A stretch of 64,000 nt of DNA from GCA-2718035 sp964435285 (lineage in GTDB: Bacteria; Bacteroidota; Bacteroidia; Flavobacteriales; TMED113): NCBI GenBank assembly GCA_964435285.1, contig CAYSYA010000006.1, forward strand, positions 1 through 64,000. The letters are read 5' to 3'. Under the pieces are notes generated by a model that was not told the DNA's origin, searched no databases, and worked only from the letters and a program-made list of their open reading frames with translations. Positions 34,975 to 44,200 of the stretch are shown here, piece after piece. Both the position numbers and the translations under genes were made by a program. Position 1 is the stretch's first letter; every line of letters begins with the position of its first letter.

Positions 34975-36297
34975 TTAATCAAGCAAATTTTTAAAATTTG
35001 CTTGATTTGTGTTAATTAAAGTAATTTTTCCGTTTTCATCCAGATTTGAATTAATTTCAAATTCTTTCTTATCTTTTTTATCGATTAGTGTTATTGCAGT
35101 TGTATTAGGCGATATTTTTCCTAAATTTTTAGCATAAAAAATTAGTTCATTTGATTGACCTTCTTCTAACTTAAGAAATACTTGCTTCTTGCCACGAACT
35201 AATCCATAATCTTTAAGAATCCATTTGCCGTTAAAGTTTAAAGAAACTGTATCTCCATCAATTTGAGCATTATCCCAAATTTCAAGAACCACGTATCTAG
35301 ATTCTGTTAAAAATTCTTTTTTGTCAGCAACTTTCCTTTTTTGAACAGAGATGGGAAAAAATTTATGTTTTTTTATTTCCATTAATCTGTGTCTTCTGTT
35401 TGTGCCTGAGCTTACAAGGTATTTTTTATTTAGACTTGAAAGAAACGTGTTAGCAATGACAAAATCTGTTTTATAATCTTCAGAAAAGTCTATTTCGTTT
35501 AAATTAATTAGAAATGGACGATCTTTATAATATCCTGAAATAATTATATCGCAATGTCTATTTATAGATAATCTATTATGTAAATTAGTTGCATTAATTT
35601 CAAGTAAAGGATTTTTATTTTCTATTTCCCAAAAGTTAATGTTTCCATTATTACTCCATAATACTAAAGTATCCTTTGAATGGATTTGAACTTTTGAAAA
35701 AATATTTTTACTAGGATGCTCAATTTCCCAGGTTAAATCACCAGAGTAATAATCTTTCATTTTTAGTGATTTTTCATCACATGTAATTATGTAATTCTTA
35801 TCATGAGATAAAATTGCATCTAAGTACTTTTGTTCATTAGTAAATTTTTTTGTTAGTTTTTTATTTCTAAATTTTTTTTCAAAGACATTTCCATCTTCGT
35901 CAAAAATCAAATATCCATTTTCGTTTTTGTTAAATATAGCTATCTGAGGAATTGATTGAATTTTTATAGAATCAATTAGTCTTCCAGAGTTAAAATCCCA
36001 AATTTTCACACAGGAATCAGAGGAGCTCGTAGTAAACTTTTTACCGTTTTCTGAAAATTTAATACTATTTATAGGTCTTGAATGCGCATAAATAGATTTT
36101 ATAATTGTTTGATGTTTTAAATCCCAAAGATTTAATTTTCCACTGTAGTCTCCACTTAAAATTATTCTATTATTAGGGGTAAAGGAAATAATTTCTGACT
36201 CCTCTTGATACCCAATAAATGATTCTATCAATTCAATATTTTGTGAAAAAATGTTGATTGAAAAACAGTAAAATAAAATTAAAAACTTAAACTTCAT
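34975..36297 (-). CDS. WD40-repeat secreted/periplasmic protein
   Basis: A 440-residue protein with a signal peptide (MKFKFLILFYCFSINIFSQ). Residues about 30-330 are WD40-like blades; the clearest are SGDYSGKLNLWDLKHQ and SSSDSCVKIWDFNSG, later ones are degenerate (WSNNGNINFWEIENK). A C-terminal domain (about 335-430; SRYVVLEIWDNAQIDGDTVSLNFNGKWILKDYGL) resembles extra domains attached to Bacteroidota WD40 proteins and is probably an Ig-like or lectin-like sandwich. No T9SS tail is apparent. Function is unknown; binding or scaffold role inferred from the propeller. The hairpin at 34976-35008 covers its last codons. Confidence 0.8.
   Translation of the reverse strand: MKFKFLILFYCFSINIFSQNIELIESFIGYQEESEIISFTPNNRIILSGDYSGKLNLWDLKHQTIIKSIYAHSRPINSIKFSENGKKFTTSSSDSCVKIWDFNSGRLIDSIKIQSIPQIAIFNKNENGYLIFDEDGNVFEKKFRNKKLTKKFTNEQKYLDAILSHDKNYIITCDEKSLKMKDYYSGDLTWEIEHPSKNIFSKVQIHSKDTLVLWSNNGNINFWEIENKNPLLEINATNLHNRLSINRHCDIIISGYYKDRPFLINLNEIDFSEDYKTDFVIANTFLSSLNKKYLVSSGTNRRHRLMEIKKHKFFPISVQKRKVADKKEFLTESRYVVLEIWDNAQIDGDTVSLNFNGKWILKDYGLVRGKKQVFLKLEEGQSNELIFYAKNLGKISPNTTAITLIDKKDKKEFEINSNLDENGKITLINTNQANFKNLLD
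34976..35008. terminator. Long hairpin after the lipoprotein gene, bidirectional terminator candidate
   Basis: ATCAAGCAAATTTT and AAAATTTGCTTGAT form a perfect 14-bp stem around a single central base, extendable by two A-T pairs. On the plus strand it starts 5 bases after the lipoprotein stop and is followed by TTGTGTTAATT. On the minus strand it lies over the last codons of the WD40 gene. Confidence 0.5.
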
Positions 36298-36423
36298 CCT
36301 TCTTTAAAGTATATTAAGTAAATTTAGTTAATATTTGGTTTTTGAAAAATCTTAGGTTATTTTTTTTATTAATCTATTTTTTGGAACAGTATTTGTATAC
36401 TATATATTAAATAAAATTAATAT

Positions 36424-37773
36424 ATGATTAATTTTTACATAAAAATAACTTGTTTTGTTTTTTTGACTTCAGTGATATATTCACAAAAAAGAATAGTCTT
36501 AGAACATGAAGAAACATTTAGTAAAAGAAGTTCATCCCTCTTAGAAGTAGATGTTATTCCTTTTGGACAAGTTCAGTCATTTATTGAGGAGAGTTTATTT
36601 GGTTTTTGTGTGGATATTTATGATATGAATATTACGTCCTCCCCTGGTTCAATTGGGGCATTTTCTTATTTTGGTGATGATTTTGGTATTTCTCAAGGAG
36701 TTATACTCTCGACGGGAAAGGCAGAAAGTGCAGTTGGTCCAAACAACACCACATGCGCAAGTAGTAGCCATGCAACAGCTGGTGATCCAGTATTAAATAC
36801 TTTAAATTCTGAGTTATTAACCTTTGACGCGTGTGTTATTGAATTTGACTTTATTGCTGCATCTGATAATTTATTAGCTTGTGAATTTATATTTGCATCT
36901 GAAGAGTATCCAGAGTATGTAGGTTCATGGTTTAATGATATTTTTGGGTTTTTTATTTCTGAGCCTTATGAAAATGAAGTTGGTAATTTTGACCCAAATA
37001 TTAGTACAGAACCTCAAAATTTAGCCTTAATACCTAATACTGATATTTCTATTTCTATTAATAATATTAATGATAATTTTAATTCAGAATTTTACGTCGA
37101 TAATAGTGATGGAGAAAATATTCAGTTTGATGGGTTTACAGTACCTATTTCTTTAGAAAAGGAAATTAAACAAGGGGTTGTTTATAGATTAAGAATTGCT
37201 ATAGCTGATGGGTCGGATGATCAGTATGATTCTGCTCTTTTTTTAAAATCTAACAGCTTCGAATCAGGTGTGAACGCATCAATAGAAAATATTTTTCAAA
37301 ATGGACTTGAAGTAACTTTTGAAAATAATTCTTTTGGCTCTCAGTTTTTCTGGGATTTTGGGGACGGATCATCTTCGTATGAAGAAAATCCAGTTCATGT
37401 TTATGAATCACCGGGAACATATGTTGTTACTTTAAATATTCTTGATGACTCAAACTGTGGGATCTCACAAATATCAGAAATTATTACTGTAACAAATATT
37501 GAGCAAATTTCACTAAATGAAAATGACAATAGTAAAATCAAAACTTACTTTAGTAACTATGTTAACGGTTTTATTATTGATGGTTTGAGTTCAAATAAAA
37601 ACTATTATGTAAATATTTACAATACAATTGGAAAAAAAGAATATTCTAATTTAATAGTTAATCAAAGTACAAATGTGATTAATTCAACTAATTTACCCTC
37701 TGGAACTTACTTTGTTGAAATAATGAATGATAAATTTGAGGATATAATTTTAAATAAAATTTTGATTTATTAG
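36424..37773 (+). CDS. Choice-of-anchor L / PKD secreted protein with T9SS tail
   Basis: A 449-residue exported protein: signal peptide (MINFYIKITCFVFLTSVIYSQ), choice-of-anchor L domain (about 50-280: SQGVILSTGKAESAVGPNN, EFDFIAASDNLLACEFIFASEEYPEYVG, FNDIFGFFIS), PKD domain (about 295-360: FFWDFGDGSSSYEENPVHVY, GTYVVTLNI), and a T9SS type A-like tail (NVYNTIGKKEYS-type strand, GTYFVEI, ILIY). Such proteins are usually surface adhesion modules. First of four secreted-protein genes on this strand; the next begins 27 bases after its stop. Confidence 0.88.
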   Translation: MINFYIKITCFVFLTSVIYSQKRIVLEHEETFSKRSSSLLEVDVIPFGQVQSFIEESLFGFCVDIYDMNITSSPGSIGAFSYFGDDFGISQGVILSTGKAESAVGPNNTTCASSSHATAGDPVLNTLNSELLTFDACVIEFDFIAASDNLLACEFIFASEEYPEYVGSWFNDIFGFFISEPYENEVGNFDPNISTEPQNLALIPNTDISISINNINDNFNSEFYVDNSDGENIQFDGFTVPISLEKEIKQGVVYRLRIAIADGSDDQYDSALFLKSNSFESGVNASIENIFQNGLEVTFENNSFGSQFFWDFGDGSSSYEENPVHVYESPGTYVVTLNILDDSNCGISQISEIITVTNIEQISLNENDNSKIKTYFSNYVNGFIIDGLSSNKNYYVNIYNTIGKKEYSNLIVNQSTNVINSTNLPSGTYFVEIMNDKFEDIILNKILIY

Positions 37774-37800
37774 ATATATTTGTCATATAAAATTTTACAA

Positions 37801-39780
37801 ATGAAAAAATTTCTCTTCTTAATTTTAGTTTCTCTTTTTTTAACAACAATTACTAGTTCTCAAAATTTAGACACACCGTCTAAAAAAATTTCATTTGAAG
37901 AACAAATGGAAATGGGAAAATATTTAAATGACATAAAAAAAAAATCAAACTTAGATATTTATACAACACCTCCAAACTTTTCTGTTAGAACTATGGCAGA
38001 GTGGGAAGAGATACAAGCTCTTACTATAGCATGGGAAGGTTTCGAACCTATTTTAACAGAAATAGTAAGAAATTCAGTTGATGAGTGTAAAGTTATAATA
38101 GCTTGTGATAATCCTTTTCAAGTTAACTCTTATTTAGAATCAAGCAATGTTAATACAACAAATGTAGAATACCTTAATGTAAACACTAATAGTATTTGGA
38201 TGAGAGACTATGGTCAAAATACTGTATATATGAACGATGTTGATTCTATTTATTTAGTTGATTGGATATATAATAGGCCAAGACCTGATGATGACGCTTT
38301 TCCAGAAGCTCTTTCTAACTTCATGGATATTGATTTATATCAAACATCTGAGGCTCCATATGAAATTGTAGCTACAGGTGGTAATTTTATGAGTGATGGC
38401 TTTGGAACTGCATTTGCCTCTAATTTGATTTTAGATGAAAATGATGGTACTGGTCCTTATGGAAGTCTTGATTATCCCAGCCAGTCTGAGCAAGATATTG
38501 ATAATATCATGAATGCTTTTATGGGAATTGATACTTATATAAAAATGGAAGAACTTCCTTTTGATGCTATTCATCATATTGATATGCACATGAAATTATT
38601 AAATGAAGAAACTCTACTCGTTGCAGAATACCCAGAGGGTATCTCAGATGGGCCACAAATTGAAGAAAATTTAGAGTATATATTAGATAATTTTACTACC
38701 AAATATGGAACACCTTTTAAAGTTATAAGAATTCCAAGTCCTCCAAGTACAAGTGGTGCCTATCCAGGTTCTCAGCCTGGTAATCAGACTGATGGTTATT
38801 ATAGAACATATACTAACTCTGTTTTTGTCAATAAAACAGTGCTAGTTCCTTTTTACAGAGAAGAATATGACACAATCGCTCAGAGGATTTATGAAGAAGC
38901 TTTACCTGGATATAATATTGTAGGAATTGATTGTGATAACTCAGGAAATAATATCATTTCTTTAAGCGGGGCTATTCATTGCATAACTCATTCAGTTGGT
39001 GTTAATGATCCGTTACTAATTTCTTTTAAGCAAATTGAGGATGTTTGTTCAGATGAATCTCCATATGTTTCTTTTGAAAGTTTTGTTAAGCATCGCTCTG
39101 GAATTGATGAAGTTTTATTTAACTACAGGTACCAAGGAGAAACTAATTTTAATTCAATTAATATGCAAGATAATGGAAATGGTAATTGGAATATTGTACT
39201 AACTTTCGATAATTTAGAAAACATTGAATATTATGTTTCAGCTTCTGCTAATAATGGCAAACAGCAAGTAAGACCAATCACTGCACCTAATGGTTTTTAC
39301 ACTTTTAAATACGAGCAATGTGAGGGAGTTGAATTATTAGATTGTTTCCTATCAAATGGAGACGTTGTTTCAAGTGGATGGTCTGGTTTTGACAATGGAT
39401 TGAATTATTGTAACTCATGTACATGTGAAAATGGAATACTTTCATGTACTGAAATAGCATGCGATCCTTGCGGAGCCTTGCCAGAAGAAGGAGATTGTGA
39501 TGGTGCATTTGTAAGATATTTTTTTAATCAAGAAACTAATAATTGTGAATCATTTATCTGGGGAGGTTGTGGTGGAGTAGTTCCGTTTGAAAGCTTAATT
39601 GATTGTCAAAATTTTTGTGAGCCAAATTCTAACTTTTTAGAAAATCAATTCGAACATAATAAAATTATTAAGATTGTTAATATCTTAGGTCAAAATCAAA
39701 ATAAATTCAGTGATGAATCTTTTTTATTATACATCTATGAAGATGGGACTGTAAAGAAGGTTCAAATTATAAAAAAATAA
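37801..39780 (+). CDS. Secreted peptidylarginine/agmatine deiminase-family enzyme with VWC-like and Kunitz domains
   Basis: Starts at the ATG 37801 (an in-frame TTG at 37780 is less likely), giving 659 residues with signal peptide MKKFLFLILVSLFLTTITSS. Residues about 50-410 are the guanidino-modifying fold of the PAD_porph/agmatine deiminase family: MRDYG (Asp136), TGGNFM, HHID (His259, Asp261) and GAIHC (Cys394), the same order and similar spacing as the catalytic set of Porphyromonas PPAD. After a short beta domain comes a VWC-like Cys module (about 507-555: YCNSCTCENG, LSC), then a Kunitz/BPTI domain (557-606) and a C-terminal tail (IVNILGQ ... YIYEDGTVKKVQIIKK) similar to a T9SS end. Substrate could be peptidylarginine, agmatine or free arginine. 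Confidence 0.9.
   Translation: MKKFLFLILVSLFLTTITSSQNLDTPSKKISFEEQMEMGKYLNDIKKKSNLDIYTTPPNFSVRTMAEWEEIQALTIAWEGFEPILTEIVRNSVDECKVIIACDNPFQVNSYLESSNVNTTNVEYLNVNTNSIWMRDYGQNTVYMNDVDSIYLVDWIYNRPRPDDDAFPEALSNFMDIDLYQTSEAPYEIVATGGNFMSDGFGTAFASNLILDENDGTGPYGSLDYPSQSEQDIDNIMNAFMGIDTYIKMEELPFDAIHHIDMHMKLLNEETLLVAEYPEGISDGPQIEENLEYILDNFTTKYGTPFKVIRIPSPPSTSGAYPGSQPGNQTDGYYRTYTNSVFVNKTVLVPFYREEYDTIAQRIYEEALPGYNIVGIDCDNSGNNIISLSGAIHCITHSVGVNDPLLISFKQIEDVCSDESPYVSFESFVKHRSGIDEVLFNYRYQGETNFNSINMQDNGNGNWNIVLTFDNLENIEYYVSASANNGKQQVRPITAPNGFYTFKYEQCEGVELLDCFLSNGDVVSSGWSGFDNGLNYCNSCTCENGILSCTEIACDPCGALPEEGDCDGAFVRYFFNQETNNCESFIWGGCGGVVPFESLIDCQNFCEPNSNFLENQFEHNKIIKIVNILGQNQNKFSDESFLLYIYEDGTVKKVQIIKK
39335..39467 (+). 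other. VWC/pacifastin-like cysteine module in the deiminase protein
   Basis: The segment DCFLSNGDVVSSGWSG then YCNSCTCENGILSCTEIAC has the CxxCxC...C spacing and the GD-V-x-SGW start seen in VWC-like and related small extracellular modules. It directly precedes the Kunitz domain. Assigned by eye; the exact family is uncertain. Confidence 0.6.
39469..39618 (+). other. Kunitz/BPTI domain in the deiminase protein
   Basis: Six cysteines with spacings 8-15-7-11-3, against 8-15-7-12-3 in bovine pancreatic trypsin inhibitor. RYFFNQETNNC and FIWGGC align with the canonical RYFYN...C and FVYGGC. The P1 position (after the second Cys) is Asp rather than Lys/Arg, so trypsin inhibition is not expected; binding of another target is possible. 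Confidence 0.9.
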
Positions 39781-39789
39781 CATCAAACT

Positions 39790-41175
39790 ATGAAAAACAT
39801 TACTCTCATTTTATCACTTTTATTCATTACTAACATTATTTTTTCTCAAGAAACAGTTCAGGTAGGAGATACAGAACTGGAAGTAAGAGAGGTAATTGGA
39901 AATTTAGATGTTCCATGGGAAATTAAATGGGGTCCTGATTCTAACGGAGAACAAAATTTTATTTGGATAACTGAAAGAGCAGGAATTGTTAGTAGAATTA
40001 ACGTGGAATCCGGAGAAAAAATTGAAATTTTAAATCTTACTTCAATTGTAACTACAGAATCTGAATCAGGTATGCTAGGTATGGAGTTTCATCCTGATTT
40101 TGAAAACAACTCAATTGTATTTATTGTTTACACCTATTATCAAGGATGGAATATCAAAGAGCGTTTATCTGCTTTTTCTTACAATTCAAATTTGGAAATT
40201 CTTGAAAATGAGCAAATATTAATTGATGGTATAACAGGTTATAGTACTCACAACGGATCTAGAATACATGCATTAGAAGACAATACGTTATTGATGTCTA
40301 CGGGAGATGCTCAAAACCAATCTGATTCACAAAATGTAAATATACTTACTGGAAAAACTTTAAGAATTGATATTTCGGAAAATAATTTTGGTGGAGTTCC
40401 ATCTGATAATCCAATCCCAGGATCTTATGTTTGGTCGTGGGGTCACAGAAATGCTCAAGGAATTGAAGTAGCTCCAAATGGAATAATTTATAGTTCAGAG
40501 CATGGACCTCAAAATGATGACGAGCTTAATATTCTTGAACCAAATAGAAATTATGGATGGCCAAATGTAATGGGTTTTTGTGATGGTTTTTCTGAGCAAG
40601 CATTTTGCGATGAAAACAATGTTGTTGAACCTTTAGTTAATTGGACCCCAACAATAGCACCCTCAGATATAATTTGGTATGATCATCCTTCAATTCCGGA
40701 GTTTCAAAATACACTTTTGATGACTGTTTTAAAAGACAAAATGCTTGTTAGATTTGAGTTCTCTGAAGATGGCACCCAAGTAATTAATCAAACTGAGTTT
40801 TTCAATTATGAATGGGGAAGACTAAGAGATATTTGTGTTAGCCCAGATGGTAAAATTTATTTAGCTACTAACGGCTCGTCATGGCCAAGTCAACCTCCAA
40901 ATGAGATAATTGAATTAAGTAATGCAAATTTTAATACTTCCTCAATTAATAATTTTTCATTATCTAATAATATTAATGTCATAAAAACAGAAGGTAAGAT
41001 TAATATTGAATCACCAAAATGTAATGTATCTATTTTTGATTCAACAGGAAAGTTAATTTTTCAAGAAAAAAACCATAAAAATTCGTCAATTAGTATTAAA
41101 CATTTATCAACTGGTTTGTATAATATTTTATTTACTAACTCCATTGAATCAAAGGTGGTAAAATTGATATTATAA
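39790..41175 (+). CDS. PQQ-dependent sugar dehydrogenase-like protein with T9SS tail
   Basis: A 461-residue exported protein (signal MKNITLILSLLFITNIIFSQ) of the soluble glucose/sorbosone dehydrogenase family, a six-bladed propeller using PQQ and calcium. Seen: LDVPWEIKWGPD, GMLGMEFHPDF, YSTHNGSRIH (catalytic-His region), LMSTGDAQN, WGHRNAQGIEVAPNG, SSEHGPQNDDELNIL and NYGWPNV, all family hallmarks. A T9SS tail follows (INIESPKCNVSIFDSTGKLIF ... GLYNILF ... SKVVKLIL). It would oxidise an aldose or related compound outside the cell; the substrate and the electron acceptor are unknown. Third gene of the secreted-protein run, 9 bases after the deiminase gene. Confidence 0.88.
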   Translation: MKNITLILSLLFITNIIFSQETVQVGDTELEVREVIGNLDVPWEIKWGPDSNGEQNFIWITERAGIVSRINVESGEKIEILNLTSIVTTESESGMLGMEFHPDFENNSIVFIVYTYYQGWNIKERLSAFSYNSNLEILENEQILIDGITGYSTHNGSRIHALEDNTLLMSTGDAQNQSDSQNVNILTGKTLRIDISENNFGGVPSDNPIPGSYVWSWGHRNAQGIEVAPNGIIYSSEHGPQNDDELNILEPNRNYGWPNVMGFCDGFSEQAFCDENNVVEPLVNWTPTIAPSDIIWYDHPSIPEFQNTLLMTVLKDKMLVRFEFSEDGTQVINQTEFFNYEWGRLRDICVSPDGKIYLATNGSSWPSQPPNEIIELSNANFNTSSINNFSLSNNINVIKTEGKINIESPKCNVSIFDSTGKLIFQEKNHKNSSISIKHLSTGLYNILFTNSIESKVVKLIL

Positions 41176-41207
41176 AAATAAATTATAATTTACTTTGAAA
41201 GATATTG

Positions 41208-41215
41208 TATCTTTG
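41208..41215 (+). promoter_or_regulatory. Candidate -7 box (TATCTTTG) before the Cys-rich repeat gene
   Basis: Exact TAnnTTTG match. If used, transcription would start near 41221, which rules out the TTG at 41195 as start codon and favours the TTG at 41234. A -33 element is not clear. Confidence 0.4.
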
Positions 41216-41232
41216 TACATTAATTGTACAAA
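41212..41232. repeat. Perfect inverted repeat TTTGTACA-TTAAT-TGTACAAA
   Basis: Two 8-bp arms around a 5-base centre, placed between the -7 candidate and the proposed TTG start at 41234. It could be an operator or an RNA hairpin at the ribosome-binding region. Confidence 0.5.
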
Positions 41233-41233
41233 T

Positions 41234-44200
41234 TTGATACGCCCTAGTTATATAGTTTTATTTTGGTTTTTAACTCCTTTTTTTGTTTTTACTCAATGTA
41301 ATTGTGATTATGGAGTTGCTTATGAGCCTTCTCCCGGATTGTGTTACGTTATTAATGCTTGTTCTGATCCTTTATCAACTAATTATTGTGAAGCAGATTC
41401 TTATTTTAATGAAAATTGTGTGTATGAATCTGAGGATGTTTTAGGTTGTACTTGTATAAACGCTTATAACTTTAATCCTTTAGCTACTATTGATGATGGT
41501 AATTGTATTATTATAGGTGGCTGTAGTGATACTTCAGCTTCTAATTTTTCTGATTGTGGTTCTATTTTTTATAACGAAAATTGTATATATGGTGGATGCA
41601 CTGATCCATTTGCATGTAATTATGATTCTTTAGTACAAGAAGATGATGGTTCGTGTGAATATGCACAATTATATTATGATTGTGATAATAATTGTTTATT
41701 AGACACTGATGGAGATGGTGTATGTGATGAAAATGAATTCTCTGGTTGCGCTGATCCAATGGCATTAAATTATTTTTGTGAATTTTCACCTGCATGCGGG
41801 TTTGATTTCAGCACAGGTTTTCCAATATTTATTTTACCAGATGGATTTGATGATGATAGTTCCTGTACATACGACGGAATAGATGAAAATCAAGATGGAA
41901 TTCCTGATAATTCTTTACAAGGGTGTGAAGATCCAGGTGCTCTAAATTATAATAATAACTTTGCAGTTTGGTCTTCTCTATCATACATTAATAATTTATC
42001 TAGTTTTCAAGAAATTATATGCATTTATCCAGTTTTTGGATGCATAGATGAGTTATCCTGTAATTTTGATTTTAATGCTAACTCCTCAGATGGATCTTGT
42101 GTATACCCTGATGAATTTTTAGATTGCGAAGGAAATTGTTTAAATGATTTAGATAATGATGGTATATGTGATGAATTAGAAGTATTTGGTTGTACAGAGC
42201 CTGTTGCATATAATTACAATATTTTAGCCACCGAAGATGATGATTCATGTATAATACCAATTTACGGTTGTACTTCACAAGAGGCTTTTAATTATAACCC
42301 TGAGGCAACAGAGGATGATGGTTCGTGTATACAGTCAATTATTGGTTGTTCTAACCAAAATGCATGCAACTTTGACATTAATATTAACATTGTCAATGAT
42401 GATTTGTGTATTTTTCCTGAAAATGGTTTTGATTGTAGTGGACAGTGCTTAAATGACGCTGATAATGATGGTGTGTGTGATGAATTTGAAATAGTTGGTT
42501 GCACCGATCCATCTGCTGATAATTTTAGTAGTGATGCTACAGAATCTGATAATTCTTTATGTGATTACTCATCAAATTGTGAATGTGACTTTGGTAGTGT
42601 AATGCAAGTTGGTGGATTATGTTATATTGTAAATGCATGTTCAGATTCTTCTTCAAATAATTACTGTCCAGGTGATGCTTATTTTAATGAGTACTGTGAA
42701 TATGATGAAGTTTCAATAGGATGTACATGCGAAGAAGCCGTTAATTATAATGTAAATGCCATTGAAGATGATGGTTCATGCGTGATAGTTGGAGGATGTA
42801 ATGACCCTGAATCAAATAATTTCACAAATTGTACTGGAACATATTATAATGATTTGTGCTTATACAATGGTTGTACAGATTCTATAGCTTGTAATTATAA
42901 TTATCAAGCTAATAATGACGACGGGTCTTGTATATATCCACAAAACTACTATAGTTGCACCGGAGATTGTATAAATGATATAAATCAAAATAATATTTGT
43001 GACGAGCTTGAGGTAACATCAGTCCAAAACATTCAATTTGAACAAGGTTGGAATATTTTCTCATCTAATTTAATCATAGAGGACTCAAATATTGAAAACG
43101 TAATGTCGCCAGTTAATTCTTCATTATTATTAGTAAAAGATGATAGTGGTAATGTGTATTGGCCAATGGTAGGTTTAAATCAAATAGGAAATCTTGAACT
43201 TGGAAAAGCTTATATGTCAAAAATGACTTTTGATTCATCAATAGACTTAGTTGGTTCATCAATAAATCCAGAAAACATTATACTGAATCTTGAGGAGGGT
43301 TGGAGTTTTTTGGGTTATTTAAGAGATAATCCCATGGATGTTTTACAGGTTGTAGGAAATGATTTTGTAGATATTAGAGATGATATAATTATTATGAAAG
43401 ATGGTTTTGGAAATGTTTTTTGGCCTGAATATGATTTAAATAGCCTCCAAACTATGTATCCAGGACAAGGTTATTTAATTAAGTTATCTAATGATACTGA
43501 ATTTACCTTTTTACCTAATGAATTTCAACATTATCATTTGCCATTATTGTGGCCAGATTCAAATAATCCATTAGATTTACAGACTACAGGTGGAAATTCT
43601 ACTATGATGATAAATTTAAATGAAGATGAAATTCTTTTAGATGGAAATCCAATTTCTGATGGTGACAAAATAGGAGTTTTTTACAAAGGAGAAAATAAAT
43701 GGTTATGTGCTGGTTTTTTAATTTGGGATGACAATATGCCACCTGCCGCACTAACTATTTGGGGAAATCTGGAGGATGGATTTGGGTTAAATGATGGAGA
43801 TGATTTAAAAATGTTTATTTACGATAGTTCATCAGGAAATAATTACTCTGTTGAAAATATTTGGAATGAACAAGGTTATTTTATAAGTGGAGATTTAGGT
43901 TATGTAAATAATGCATTATATCAAACAATTTCAATGTCAACTGAGATATATAACGAAGGCTTCAATGCCAGATTTGGTTTAGATATCAGCCCTGAATCAA
44001 AATTTAAAGATAGTTACCAGGTTACATCTGCAAACATGGTTATTGCAATTCCAGATAACTCATGGAGTTTTTTACCAACTAATTTATCAGAGATCGTCGC
44101 ATATGATAGTTATGGAAATATTGTGGGGTCATCAGTATATGATAATAATTCAATGTCTTTAATTATTTGGCAAGATGATATATATAGTGATAAAAAAGAT

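Noticed and set aside
37780..37800. TTG at 37780 as start of the deiminase gene
   Set aside because: It would add seven residues before a canonical MKK signal peptide beginning at ATG 37801.
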